From: JAFKFH01 sp017307375 | Lineage (GTDB): Bacteria; Pseudomonadota; Alphaproteobacteria; Ferrovibrionales; Ferrovibrionaceae | DNA length: 64,000 nucleotides | Reading direction: 5' to 3' | Assembly (NCBI GenBank): GCA_965229335.1 | Contig: OZ245874.1 | Location: 992,001 to 1,056,000 of the forward strand | Shown here: piece by piece, positions 1 to 8,295 of the stretch | Position numbering within the stretch: the first letter of the stretch is position 1 | How the letters are laid out: the number at the start of each line of letters is the position of its first letter | Program-made: the position numbers and the translations under genes | The notes under the pieces: model-generated | Told to the model about the DNA's origin: nothing | The model's database searches: none | Seen by the model: the letters and a program-made list of their open reading frames with translations, nothing else

Positions 1-412
1 CCAGCCCGGTCAGCCCGAGGGCGACGGTGATGCCGCAGAAGATGATCAGGCCGGCAATCTCGCCGGTACCCAGCCCCCAGGCCGAATAGAAGCGATAGCG
101 TACGGCCCCGCTCGAGAGCGCGGCAAAACCGATCGAATGGCCCAGCGACAGGCTGACGAACGACGCCAGCGCAGCCTTGCCGTAGGGAAGCGGCCTGCCG
201 ACATGCCGGGCCGCGAGAAAGTCGAAGCCGGTGAGGCAAAGATAGCTGGCGGCGGCGAAGCCGACGGCGGCCGCGAGATTGGGCCAGGGCATCGCGGCCA
301 TGCCCTGCAGGATCTCGGCGGCGCTGTAGTCGCGCAGGTTGCGATAAAGCAGGAAGCCGGCAATGCAGACGCCCGCGACAAAGACCGCGATGGCGATGGC
401 CTTCTTGTTCAT
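1..412 (-). CDS. MprF/YbhN-type lysylphosphatidylglycerol flippase-like membrane protein (5' part only)
   Basis: Only the first 137 codons are inside the window; the gene runs off the left edge. The start ATG (410-412) overlaps the TGA of the upstream EEP gene as ATGA. The protein opens with a short basic stretch and a hydrophobic segment (residues about 5-22), then a second (about 45-65). It continues with a stretch like the MprF/UPF0104 transmembrane region: TGFDFLAARHVGRPLPYGKA, a GHSIGF segment, and VRYRFYSAWGLGTGEIA. In MprF proteins this N-terminal region flips (amino)acyl-phosphatidylglycerol across the membrane. Whether the aminoacyl-transferase half is present lies outside the window. 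The pairing with an EEP gene recalls the ybhP-ybhN neighbourhood. Confidence 0.75.
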   Translation of the reverse strand, partial: MNKKAIAIAVFVAGVCIAGFLLYRNLRDYSAAEILQGMAAMPWPNLAAAVGFAAASYLCLTGFDFLAARHVGRPLPYGKAALASFVSLSLGHSIGFAALSSGAVRYRFYSAWGLGTGEIAGLIIFCGITVALGLTGL

Positions 413-1134
413 GATGTGCCCGAAAAGTCGATGACCAGCGGCAGGTGGTCGGAAGCGATGCGGGTCAGCGCATCGCGGGGTGCCCGTACCGCCTGGACCC
501 TGACCGACGGGCTGACGAAGACGTGGTCGATCCGCAGGAACGGCAGGCGCGAGGGAAATGTCGCCCGCGGCTTGTGGCCGCGCACCAGCGTCTGGGCGTC
601 GCGCAGCACGTCCGCCAGCCGGCGATAGAGGCGCGAGGACGGCGTCGCGTTGAGATCGCCCATCAGCACCAGCGGGTCGCGCGCCGCCGGATGGCCGAGC
701 CAGTCCGGGCCGAGCAGCGCGTCGAGCTGGGCATGCCGCTCGCCCGGCAGCAGGCCGAGATGGGTGTTGATGAACTGCCATTCCTGCCCCCCCAGCATGA
801 CCGAGGCCCAGAGGGCGCCCCGCGGTTCGAGGCGGGGTGGCCCGGGCAGCGCCCCCGCCCGGATCAGCCGGGAGCGGTGGGGTGTGAGAATCGCATCGCC
901 ATACAACTCCTCCATCACCCGCAACGCCGGGTGAAAATGCATCTGCATGCGCAACTCGTCCGCGATTGCCTTGGCCTGGTCGACGCCGAAACTGCGTTTC
1001 CGGCCGACATCGAGTTCCTGCAGCGCGACGATGTCGGGTTCCAGCCCGGCGAGGATGCCGGCAATGCGCCGGGGAGAGATTTTCCCGTCGCGACCAAGAC
1101 ATCGCCGGACGTTGTAGGTCACCAGTCGGGGCAT
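409..1134 (-). CDS. Endonuclease/exonuclease/phosphatase family protein
   Basis: About 241 residues. The EEP fold signature is plain: an N-terminal LVTYNVRRC strand, DIVALQELD (metal-binding Glu), NTHLG, LMGDLNATP (catalytic Asp/Asn) and a C-terminal IASDHLPLVIDF (Asp-His). There is no signal peptide, so it is probably cytoplasmic. Some relatives are phospholipases or phosphatases acting at membrane lipids, which would fit the MprF-like gene that overlaps its stop by ATGA; the substrate here cannot be read from sequence. I chose the ATG at 1134 because the fold begins within two residues of it. An upstream in-frame start at 1206 would add 24 residues without homology-like features. It is divergent from lysK. 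Confidence 0.85.
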   Translation of the reverse strand: MPRLVTYNVRRCLGRDGKISPRRIAGILAGLEPDIVALQELDVGRKRSFGVDQAKAIADELRMQMHFHPALRVMEELYGDAILTPHRSRLIRAGALPGPPRLEPRGALWASVMLGGQEWQFINTHLGLLPGERHAQLDALLGPDWLGHPAARDPLVLMGDLNATPSSRLYRRLADVLRDAQTLVRGHKPRATFPSRLPFLRIDHVFVSPSVRVQAVRAPRDALTRIASDHLPLVIDFSGTS

Positions 1135-1205
1135 GGGGTGAAGTCGTGATGCATGTCGCCAAGGGAACCAGGGGGTCTGCCCTTCGGTTCCGGCTTGCAT
1201 TCGCA

Positions 1206-1234
1206 TTGACGGGGCGCAGGCCAGGGGTTAGCGT
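1206..1234 (+). promoter_or_regulatory. Likely housekeeping promoter of lysK
   Basis: TTGACG at 1206-1211 and TAGCGT at 1229-1234 are 17 bp apart, 40 bp upstream of the lysK ATG. The -35 is near consensus for alphaproteobacterial housekeeping promoters. The same TAGCGT -10-like element with the same 17-bp spacing occurs upstream of the lipoprotein gene at 12944. Confidence 0.5.
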
Positions 1235-1273
1235 CTGGCCCCCGTAATTCACCCTTTACCTTGCATTGTGATC

Positions 1274-2857
1274 ATGTCTCAGGCTGACCTTGCCCTGGCC
1301 AGCAACGCTTGGCCGTTCCAGGAGGCGCAGCGCCTCGTCGAGCGGTTCGGCAAGGCCACGCCCGCGAAGGGCTATGTGCTGTTCGAAACCGGCTATGGCC
1401 CGTCGGGCCTGCCGCATATTGGCACGTTCGGCGAAGTCGCGCGCACCTCGATGGTACGCCGCGCGCTGAAGGAGTTGTGGGACGTGCCGTCGCGGCTGTT
1501 CGCCTTCTCCGACGACATGGACGGCCTGCGCAAGGTGCCGGACAACGTGCCGAACCAGGACATGTTGCGCGCCCATCTGGGCAAGCCGCTGACCGAGGTG
1601 CCCGACCCCTTCGGCAAGTTCGAAAGCTTCGGCCACCACAACAACGCGATGCTGCGCGATTTCCTCGATCGTTTCGGCTTCGAGTACGAGTTCCAGTCGT
1701 CGACCGAGTGGTACAAGTCCGGCCGGTTCGACCAGACGCTGCTGCAGATCCTGCGGCATTACGACGCGATCCAGGCGATCATGCTGCCGACGCTGGGGCC
1801 CGAGCGGCGCGCCACCTACAGCCCGTTCCTTCCCGTCAGCCGGCGCAACGGGCAGGTGCTGCAGGTCCCCGTCGTGGAACGCAATGTCGATGCCGGCACG
1901 ATCGTCTATCGCGACGAGGACGGCACTCTCGTCGAAACCCCGGTGACCGGCGGCCACTGCAAGATGCAGTGGAAGGTCGACTGGGCGATGCGCTGGGTGG
2001 CACTCGGCGTCGACTACGAGATGTCGGGCAAGGACCTGATCGATTCGGTCAAGCTGTCCAGCCGGATCGCCAAGGAACTCGGGGCCGAGCCGCCGATCAA
2101 CCTGACCTACGAGCTTTTCCTCGACGAAAAGGGCGAGAAGATCTCGAAGTCGAAGGGCAACGGCCTGACGATCGAGGACTGGTTGACCTATGGCAGCCCG
2201 GAAAGCCTCGCGCTCTACATGTATCAGAAGCCGCGTCAGGCCAAGCGGCTGCATTTCGACGTCATCCCGCGCGCGGTCGACGAGTATTTCCAGTTCCTCG
2301 AGGGTTACCACGAGGCCAACGACCTGCAGAAGCGCTACGCCAACCCGGTCTGGCACATCCATGCCGGGAATCCCCCGGCGGGCAGCCTGCCGCTGACGTT
2401 CAACATCCTGCTGAACCTCGCCAGCGTCATCAACGCCCAGACGCCCGAGATGCTCTGGGGCTTCGTCTCGGCCTATCGCCCGGGCGCCAGCCCGGCGACC
2501 GAGCCGGCGCTGGACCGGCTGATCGGCTATGCGTTGGCCTATTACCGCGACGTGGTCAAGCCGACGAAGAAGTATCGCCCGGCGACCGACATCGAGAAGG
2601 CGGCCTTCGCCGAACTCAACGAAGCCCTGGCCCCGCTGGTCGGGGTGCGGGACAGCGAAACGCTGCAGAACGAGGTCTACGAAGTCGGCAAGCGCCATCC
2701 CTTCCCCTCGCTGCGCGACTGGTTCAGGTCGATGTACGAGGTGCTGCTGGGTTCCGAGCAGGGGCCGCGCATGGGATCCTTCATCGCCCTGTATGGCGTG
2801 GCCGAGACCCGGGCCTTGATCGGGCGGGCGCTGGCCGGTGAAGATCTCAGCCTCTGA
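1274..2857 (+). CDS. lysK: Lysine--tRNA ligase, class I
   Basis: Charges tRNA-Lys with lysine in the cytoplasm. The 527-residue protein has the class I signature pair: a HIGH-type motif (PHIGT, residues about 47-51) preceded by TGYGPSGL, and the KMSKS-type loop KISKSKGNG (289-297). Its length matches archaeal/alphaproteobacterial class I LysRS. No class II lysS appears in the window. I start at ATG 1274; a GTG two codons upstream (1268) is possible. The final 20 bp overlap the next gene, a histidine kinase. Class I LysRS in bacteria is patchy (spirochaetes, some alphaproteobacteria), which supports the assigned lineage. Confidence 0.96.
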   Translation: MSQADLALASNAWPFQEAQRLVERFGKATPAKGYVLFETGYGPSGLPHIGTFGEVARTSMVRRALKELWDVPSRLFAFSDDMDGLRKVPDNVPNQDMLRAHLGKPLTEVPDPFGKFESFGHHNNAMLRDFLDRFGFEYEFQSSTEWYKSGRFDQTLLQILRHYDAIQAIMLPTLGPERRATYSPFLPVSRRNGQVLQVPVVERNVDAGTIVYRDEDGTLVETPVTGGHCKMQWKVDWAMRWVALGVDYEMSGKDLIDSVKLSSRIAKELGAEPPINLTYELFLDEKGEKISKSKGNGLTIEDWLTYGSPESLALYMYQKPRQAKRLHFDVIPRAVDEYFQFLEGYHEANDLQKRYANPVWHIHAGNPPAGSLPLTFNILLNLASVINAQTPEMLWGFVSAYRPGASPATEPALDRLIGYALAYYRDVVKPTKKYRPATDIEKAAFAELNEALAPLVGVRDSETLQNEVYEVGKRHPFPSLRDWFRSMYEVLLGSEQGPRMGSFIALYGVAETRALIGRALAGEDLSL

Positions 2858-4040
2858 TCGCACCAGCGGCGTCGATCCGCTCGACGAGATCGTCGAGGCA
2901 CTGGCCGACCGCGTCGTCATGCTCGATGCCGACGACCGGGTCATCGCCTTCAACCGGCTGCCCGACTTCGCCGACCCGAGCGAGCCGGCGCTTTATCGCG
3001 GTGCACCGTTCGCCGAGCTGATCGCGGCCCAGGCGGCGGCGGACGGCTTTGCCGGGTTCGACCGGGAACTGGTCCTCTATCGCGACGGCGGGTTCGAGCG
3101 CATGATCCTCGAGCCGCCGGAGCCCGGGTCCGGCTGGACCGCCGAGGCGGTCGCCGCCCACCGCCTGGCGATCCACGCGCTGGCGCCGTGCGACCACGTC
3201 CAGTATTCGGCCCTGACCGGGAAATGGTGGCTGGTCCGTGAACGGGCGACGCGATCGGGCGGCATCATCATCACCTATGTCGACATCACGGCGCTGAAGC
3301 AGTCGGAATACGAGGTTCAGATCGCCCGCACCGAGGCCGAGATCGCCGATCGGGCCAAGACGGAATTCCTGTCGCATCTGAGCCATGAATTGCGCACGCC
3401 GCTGAACGCCGTGGTCGGCTTCGCCGAACTGCTCGGCAACGGCATTGCCGGCCCGCTGAACGACCGGCAGCGCGGCTATGCCTGCGACATCGCCCAGGCC
3501 GGGCGTACGATGCTGTCGCTGGTCGGCGATATCCTCAACCTGTCGCTGCTCGCCGGCGATTCCTATGTGCTGAAGGACGAGGACGTCGACCTCGCGGCGT
3601 TGCTGGCCGAACTCGCCACCCGCCACGCCGACCGGGCGGTCGCCGGCGAGGTCCTGGTGACGTCGATCCCGCCGCTGCCATGCGTCCGTGGCGATGGCCT
3701 GGCGCTCAAATTCGTGCTCGACAACCTCCTGTCCAATGCCATCAAGTTTTCGCCGCCCGGCGGTATCGTGGCGATCGACATGGCGATCGGCGCGGATGGC
3801 CTCGCCCTGACCATCGCCGACAAGGGGCCGGGGATCGAGGGCGCGCTGCTGCGGCATGTCTTCGAACCCTTCCAGCGCCGCGCCGCCGCGACGGCGCGCG
3901 AAGTCAAGGGCTTCGGTCTCGGCCTCGCCGTCGGCCAGGGGTTCCTGCACCTGCACGGCGGCAGCCTGGAGATCGAATCGCGCCCCGGCCGCGGCACGGT
4001 CGCGACGGTGCGCCTGCCGGCGGAACGCCTGGCGCCATGA
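2838..4040 (+). CDS. PAS-containing sensor histidine kinase
   Basis: 400 residues without transmembrane segments, so a cytoplasmic sensor. An N-terminal PAS-like region (about 15-155, ending YVDITALKQ) leads into a helix and the dimerisation/phosphoacceptor box FLSHLSHELRTPLN with H183. The HATPase domain follows: N-box DNLLSNAIKF (295-304), G1 DKGPGI (328-333) and G2 GFGLGL (358-363). It autophosphorylates and should pass phosphate to a response regulator, but none is adjacent. It starts on GTG 2838 inside the 3' end of lysK and overlaps the following EcsC-family gene by ATGA, so the three genes are probably co-transcribed. The signal sensed is unknown. The GTG start lacks a clear Shine-Dalgarno, so the true N-terminus may lie slightly downstream. 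Confidence 0.88.
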   Translation: MKISASDRTSGVDPLDEIVEALADRVVMLDADDRVIAFNRLPDFADPSEPALYRGAPFAELIAAQAAADGFAGFDRELVLYRDGGFERMILEPPEPGSGWTAEAVAAHRLAIHALAPCDHVQYSALTGKWWLVRERATRSGGIIITYVDITALKQSEYEVQIARTEAEIADRAKTEFLSHLSHELRTPLNAVVGFAELLGNGIAGPLNDRQRGYACDIAQAGRTMLSLVGDILNLSLLAGDSYVLKDEDVDLAALLAELATRHADRAVAGEVLVTSIPPLPCVRGDGLALKFVLDNLLSNAIKFSPPGGIVAIDMAIGADGLALTIADKGPGIEGALLRHVFEPFQRRAAATAREVKGFGLGLAVGQGFLHLHGGSLEIESRPGRGTVATVRLPAERLAP

Positions 4041-4888
4041 CCGCCGATGACGCGCTGCCGATCGGTCACGCCTTGCCCGATGCGGCGCAGGCCGAATTGC
4101 GCCGCGCCGTGCTGCTGCTGGAAAACTCGGGCCTGGCCAGCCGCATCACCGGGCTGATCGGCAAGCCGGTCGACCTGATGATGAAGTCGCTGCCGGCGGG
4201 GGCCGAGCGGGTGATCCACCAGGCCATCGACAAGGCGCTGCGCCATGCGCTCGACGCCGCCTTGCTGTCGGTCGATCGCACGGGCAACGGCCTGTCGCGC
4301 TGGCGCTGGCTGAACAAGACATTGTCGTCGGACTGGTTTGCCAAGGCGTCGGTTGCGGTCTCGGGCGGTGCCGGCGGCGCGCTCGGCCTGCCCGGTACGC
4401 TGGTCGAGCTGCCGCTGACGACGACCCTGGTGCTGCGCTCGATCGCCCAGATCGGCCAGTTGGAGGGCGAGGATGTCGCCCAGGACGATTTTAAGCTCGC
4501 CTGTCTCGCCGTCTTCGCCCTGGGCGGACCCAACAAGGCCGACGACTCGGCGGAAAGCGGCTATTTCGCCGTCCGGCTCGTCCTGGCCAACACGATCGCC
4601 GATGCGGCGGGCAAGCCGCTCGCGGCCATGCTGCCGGGCTTTCTGACGGCCATCGCCGAACGCTTCGCCATTCCGGTGACGCTCAAGTTCTCGGCGCAGC
4701 TGGCGCCGGCCGTCGGCGGCGTCGCCGGTTCGACGATCAACTATCTGTTCATCGACCATTTCCAGGACAAGGCGCGCGGCCACTTCATCGTCCGCCGCCT
4801 GGAGCGCGAGCACGGCCCGGCGGCGGTGCGACAGGCCTATGATGCGACCAGGACCGAACTGGCCGCCGCCAAGCTGCTCAGCCTCTGA
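4037..4888 (+). CDS. EcsC family protein
   Basis: 283 residues resembling the EcsC family (named for the Bacillus ecsABC locus; molecular function unsettled). Visible features are an amphipathic N-terminal region with KPVDLMMKSLP, then a glycine-rich membrane-prone segment (SGGAGGALGLPGTLVELPLTTTLVLRSIAQI, roughly residues 108-140), and a second apolar region near SAQLAPAVGGVAGSTINYLF. The start ATG overlaps the histidine kinase stop as ATGA. Its end overlaps the convergent acyl-CoA dehydrogenase gene by 11 bp, leaving no room for a terminator. A link between this membrane-associated protein and the kinase is only suggested by position. Confidence 0.8.
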   Translation: MTADDALPIGHALPDAAQAELRRAVLLLENSGLASRITGLIGKPVDLMMKSLPAGAERVIHQAIDKALRHALDAALLSVDRTGNGLSRWRWLNKTLSSDWFAKASVAVSGGAGGALGLPGTLVELPLTTTLVLRSIAQIGQLEGEDVAQDDFKLACLAVFALGGPNKADDSAESGYFAVRLVLANTIADAAGKPLAAMLPGFLTAIAERFAIPVTLKFSAQLAPAVGGVAGSTINYLFIDHFQDKARGHFIVRRLEREHGPAAVRQAYDATRTELAAAKLLSL

Positions 4889-6065
4889 GACCGAAATCCC
4901 AACCCGGCCCGTCCGCGACGTAGTTGCCCAGCAGGCGCTTGGCGGTCGATTGGACATGCACCTCGTCCGGCCCGTCGTAGATCCGGGCGAAGCGGGCATG
5001 GCGGTACATGCGGTCGAGCGGCGTGTCGGGCGTCAGGCCCAGCGCGCCGTGGACCTGCAGGGCACGGTCGATCACATTGTGCAGCATGCGGGCGCCGACC
5101 ACCTTGATCAGCCCGATCTCGACCCGCGCCTCGTCGCCGCGGTCGAGGGCGCGGGCGGCGTCGAGGGTCAGCAGGCGGCAGGCCTGGATCTCGGCGGCGC
5201 TGTCGAAGACCATCTGCTGGACCAGTTGCTTGTCGGCGAGGCGCGAGCCGAAGGCGACGCGGGCATCGGCGCGGCGGCACATCAGGTCGAAGGCGCGCTG
5301 GGCCTGGCCCAGCCAGCGCATGCAATGGAAAATGCGTCCCGGCCCCAGCCGCTTCTGGGCGATGAGGAAACCTTCGCCGCGCCCGCCGAGCAGGTTGCCG
5401 GCCGGGACGCGCACGTCGTCATAGGCCACCTCGCAATGGCCGCCGCGAATGCCGAGCACGGGCGTCTCCCGCACGATGCGGTAGCCCGGCGCATCGGTCG
5501 GTACGACGATCATCGAAAACGCGCGATGCGCCTTGGCTTCCGGCTCGGTCCGCGCGAATACCGTGGTGTAGGCGGCGCGTCCGGCCCAGGTGGTGAACCA
5601 TTTCCGGCCGCGGATCACCCAGTGGTCGCCGTCGAGCCGGGCGGTGGTCTGCAATTGCGTCGGATCCGACGAGGCGACGTCGGGTTCGGTTATGCCGACC
5701 GACGGGAAGACCTCGCCGGCGACCAGCGGTGCCAGGTATCGCGCCTTCCATTCGGACGGCGCATACAGGTGCAACATGATCGAATCCTGCAGCGAATGGG
5801 TCCCCAGCGCCACCATCGCATGCTCGGAACGCCCGACCACCTCGTTGACGTGGACATAGTCCATGAACGGCATGCCCTGGCCGCCGATCTCGCGCGGATG
5901 ACCCAGCGCCCACAGCCCGGCGGCTTTGGCCTTGGCCATCAGGGGCCGCATGATCGCGAGATAGTCCTCGAGGCTTGCATCGTCGAGCGCGGTCTCCTGG
6001 GGATAGACCTCGTCCTCGACGAAGCGCAGCACGCGGGCGCGGATTTCCTGCCATGGTTCAGCCAT
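4878..6065 (-). CDS. Acyl-CoA dehydrogenase (ACAD11/LvaC-like context)
   Basis: 395-residue flavin enzyme. FAD/substrate motifs of the family are visible: ITEPDVASSDPTQL, a beta-domain with RKWFTTWAGRA, and a C-terminal helical domain ending in RHARFARIYDGPDEVHVQSTAKRLL. The DGPDEVH ending is typical of the ACAD10/11-related branch. It overlaps by 8 bp a DUF6285 gene, which overlaps an APH-type kinase gene. The order kinase-small protein-ACAD equals that of lvaABC, where the enzymes convert a 4-hydroxyacyl-CoA to the 3-hydroxy isomer through a phosphorylated intermediate. I infer a similar role. The ATG at 6065 starts at the family's usual N-terminus (MAEPWQEIRARV). Confidence 0.9.
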   Translation of the reverse strand: MAEPWQEIRARVLRFVEDEVYPQETALDDASLEDYLAIMRPLMAKAKAAGLWALGHPREIGGQGMPFMDYVHVNEVVGRSEHAMVALGTHSLQDSIMLHLYAPSEWKARYLAPLVAGEVFPSVGITEPDVASSDPTQLQTTARLDGDHWVIRGRKWFTTWAGRAAYTTVFARTEPEAKAHRAFSMIVVPTDAPGYRIVRETPVLGIRGGHCEVAYDDVRVPAGNLLGGRGEGFLIAQKRLGPGRIFHCMRWLGQAQRAFDLMCRRADARVAFGSRLADKQLVQQMVFDSAAEIQACRLLTLDAARALDRGDEARVEIGLIKVVGARMLHNVIDRALQVHGALGLTPDTPLDRMYRHARFARIYDGPDEVHVQSTAKRLLGNYVADGPGWDFGLRG

Positions 6066-6423
6066 TCGTGTTCCCCCCTTTGCCCGCGATCCATTTCGGA
6101 TTGTTGATGGCCAGCTCGGCGGCCAGGGTCGCATCGAGATGGTCGAGCAGTCCGGCCGACGTCCAGTCGATCTCGCCGGTGCGGATCCGGCGGACCAGGT
6201 CGCGGTTCAACGTGTCGAGATCGCCGTCGCGGCCCAGCAGCACGGCAAGCCTGGTCCGTTCCGCGTCAGCCGCTTCTGCGCCCTGCGCCCATTCGCGGCG
6301 GAGGATGGCGACGACATTGCCGGCGACGCGCCGCTGGAAGCGTTCGAAGTCGCCGGGCGGCAACGGGGTGGCGAGGAACTCCTGCAGCGCCGCGAGCAAA
6401 CCGTCGGCGTCAGGGTACATCAT
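6058..6423 (-). CDS. DUF6285 domain protein (LvaB-like)
   Basis: 121 residues, mainly helical and charged, without signal or membrane segment. The pattern (YPDADGLLAALQEFL, LPPGDFERFQRRVAGNVVAILRRE, a long Arg/Glu helix and ANNPKW-like NNPKWIAG end) matches the small DUF6285 proteins encoded between phosphotransferase and acyl-CoA dehydrogenase genes. In the Pseudomonas lva pathway a similar small protein is needed for activity of the kinase; an accessory-subunit role is therefore a reasonable inference. The first ATG (6421-6423) overlaps the kinase stop as ATGA, which favours it over the adjacent second ATG. Its 3' end overlaps the ACAD gene by 8 bp, so all three are translationally coupled. 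Confidence 0.82.
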   Translation of the reverse strand: MMYPDADGLLAALQEFLATPLPPGDFERFQRRVAGNVVAILRREWAQGAEAADAERTRLAVLLGRDGDLDTLNRDLVRRIRTGEIDWTSAGLLDHLDATLAAELAINNPKWIAGKGGNTNG

Positions 6424-7448
6424 CGGCGCAGCAGTCCGACGAGATCGGAAGCCGGCTCCTGCATCCTCCGGCCGATCGCGGCGAGTTCGATCGATCGGGT
6501 CTGGCCGCCGACATGGCGATTGGCCTGAATCAGGCAGATCGCGCCCCATTTGACGTTGCCGAAGACTTCCCAGAAATTCACGGCCGACCGGTCGACCGCC
6601 ATGCCTGCCTCATCCTCATAGGCGGCGAACAGCGTCTCGCGCATGCCAATTCCCGCCACCGGCAGATCCGGCCGGCCGAAGCGCCAGGACCGGATGCACA
6701 ACCAGCCCAGGTCTTCCATCGGGTCGCCGCTATGGGACAGTTCCCAGTCGAGCACGGCGGCCAGGCCCTGGCCGTCGACCATCAGGTTGCCCAGGCGGAA
6801 GTCGCCGTGTACCAGCGTGTGGCGTGGTGCGGTCGGGCGATGGGCGGCAGCCCAGGCCAGCCCCAGCTCCAGCGCCGGGGCGGCCACGCCGATGCGGTCG
6901 AGTACGGCCCGGTAATGGGCGATCTGCCAATCGATCGCCTGTTCGGGCAGGCCGGCGACATCGTCGATCCGGGCCCGGTGGATGCGCGCCAGAGCGCGGC
7001 CGAGCTGGGCGGGCAGGGCTGCCCGGGCCGTGGCGAAGGCGTCGTCTCGCTGGATCCGCGGCGCCAGCGTCTCGCCGTCGACCTTGTGCATCACGAAGCC
7101 GGGACCAAGGCCGTCCTCGGCATCCAGGACGAAGGCGACTTCGGGCACGGCGGCGCCGGCCTCTGCGGCCGCCCGCAACAATGCCGCCTCGACATCCGGC
7201 GCCAGGCCGAAGCCGTCGTCACGGCCGGCGGCGGCACGGCGCAGGACATAGCTGCGCTCGTTCGTGCCGCCGCGCAGCGTCAGGAGGATGCTCTCCTTGG
7301 AAGCGCCGCCCGAAAGGCGGCGCAAACCCGACAGAACGCCACGATCGCCGCGCCTGGCGAAGGCGCGGGCGATGCGCTGGCCGATATCGTCGTCAGAAGA
7401 CGTTGGCGGTCTCGGCGAACTGCCAGTAGAGGGCGCGGGCCTTGGCAT
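6420..7448 (-). CDS. APH-family phosphotransferase (ACAD11-N/LvaA-like kinase)
   Basis: Kinase of the aminoglycoside-phosphotransferase fold. The catalytic loop is HGDFRLGNLMV and the metal-binding motif is LDWELSHSGDPMEDLGW, as in the N-terminal domain of ACAD10/11 and in LvaA. An N-terminal RRLSGGASKES loop binds ATP phosphates. Such kinases phosphorylate the 4-hydroxyl of 4-hydroxyacyl-CoA before isomerisation by the partner ACAD. The start is uncertain: recognisable homology begins near 7390, immediately after the aminotransferase stop, but the nearest in-frame ATG is at 7448, inside the aminotransferase gene (56-bp overlap). A non-ATG start closer to 7390 is possible. Confidence 0.85.
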   Translation of the reverse strand: MPRPAPSTGSSPRPPTSSDDDIGQRIARAFARRGDRGVLSGLRRLSGGASKESILLTLRGGTNERSYVLRRAAAGRDDGFGLAPDVEAALLRAAAEAGAAVPEVAFVLDAEDGLGPGFVMHKVDGETLAPRIQRDDAFATARAALPAQLGRALARIHRARIDDVAGLPEQAIDWQIAHYRAVLDRIGVAAPALELGLAWAAAHRPTAPRHTLVHGDFRLGNLMVDGQGLAAVLDWELSHSGDPMEDLGWLCIRSWRFGRPDLPVAGIGMRETLFAAYEDEAGMAVDRSAVNFWEVFGNVKWGAICLIQANRHVGGQTRSIELAAIGRRMQEPASDLVGLLRR

Positions 7449-8238
7449 AGATCGGTCCGGGCTGCAGGTCGCGGTCCTCGATCCGGGTGATCGGCTGAAC
7501 CTTGCCGAAATTGCCGGTAGTGAAGATCTCGTCTGCCGCAAGCAACTCGGCGTAGGTCACGCTACGCTCCTCGACCGCGACACCGGCCTCGCGCAGCAGG
7601 GTGGCGACGCGCTGGCGGGTGATGCCGTTGAGGAACGTGCCGTTGGCGGCCGGGGTCACGGCAATGCCGTCCTTGGCGAACCAGATGTTGGAGGTGCAGA
7701 GCTCGGCCACATTGCCGGCCGGGTCGAGCATCACCGCGTTATCGAAACCCTTGGCTACCGCTTCGTTCAGCGCGCGGCCGCTGTTCGGATAAAGGCCGGA
7801 GGCCTTGGCGTCGGTGGTCGCCATGTCGCGTGCCGGCCGGCGGAACGACGACAGGCAGATCTTCATGCTGCCCGGCGGCGGCATCGGGCTTTCATAGACG
7901 GCCAGCACAAAATCGGTGGAATCGGGATTGGGGCCGATCCAGCCGTCGGTGGCGAAGAACATCGGGCGGATGTACAGCTCGGCCTCGCGCGGGAAACGGC
8001 GGATGCCCTCGCGGCACAACGCCTCGACCTCGTCGGCGGTCTGCTTGGGCGCCAGGCCCAGCTTGCGCGCCGAGACGATCGAACGCTGGCAGTGGCGGTC
8101 GAGATCGGGGGCAAGCCCCCCGAACGACCGCGCGCCGTCGAAGATGATCGAGGACAGCCAGAATGCGTGATCGGCGGGGCCGAGCAGCTTGGGGTTCTGA
8201 TCGGTCCACTTGCCGTCGTGGTAGTACCAGCCAGCCAT
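7393..8238 (-). CDS. Class IV PLP aminotransferase (branched-chain aminotransferase-like)
   Basis: 281-residue fold-type IV aminotransferase. It shows SSIIFDGARSFGG near the N-terminus, the PLP lysine in TTDAKASGLYPNS, the NAVMLDPAGNVAELCTSNIWF segment, and the phosphate-binding TGNFGKVQPITRI near the C-terminus. The family transfers the amino group of branched-chain or other amino acids to 2-oxoglutarate; some members are D-amino acid or omega-type, so the exact substrate is open. The downstream kinase gene overlaps its 3' end, so it may head the kinase-DUF6285-ACAD operon. The ATG at 8238 (MAGWYYHDGKW) matches the usual N-terminus. Confidence 0.85.
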   Translation of the reverse strand: MAGWYYHDGKWTDQNPKLLGPADHAFWLSSIIFDGARSFGGLAPDLDRHCQRSIVSARKLGLAPKQTADEVEALCREGIRRFPREAELYIRPMFFATDGWIGPNPDSTDFVLAVYESPMPPPGSMKICLSSFRRPARDMATTDAKASGLYPNSGRALNEAVAKGFDNAVMLDPAGNVAELCTSNIWFAKDGIAVTPAANGTFLNGITRQRVATLLREAGVAVEERSVTYAELLAADEIFTTGNFGKVQPITRIEDRDLQPGPIYAKARALYWQFAETANVF

Positions 8239-8295
8239 GGCGATGTACTCGCGCGCTTGACGTTGAGACGAGGTAGCAGGTGCCGGTCGCCGGCG

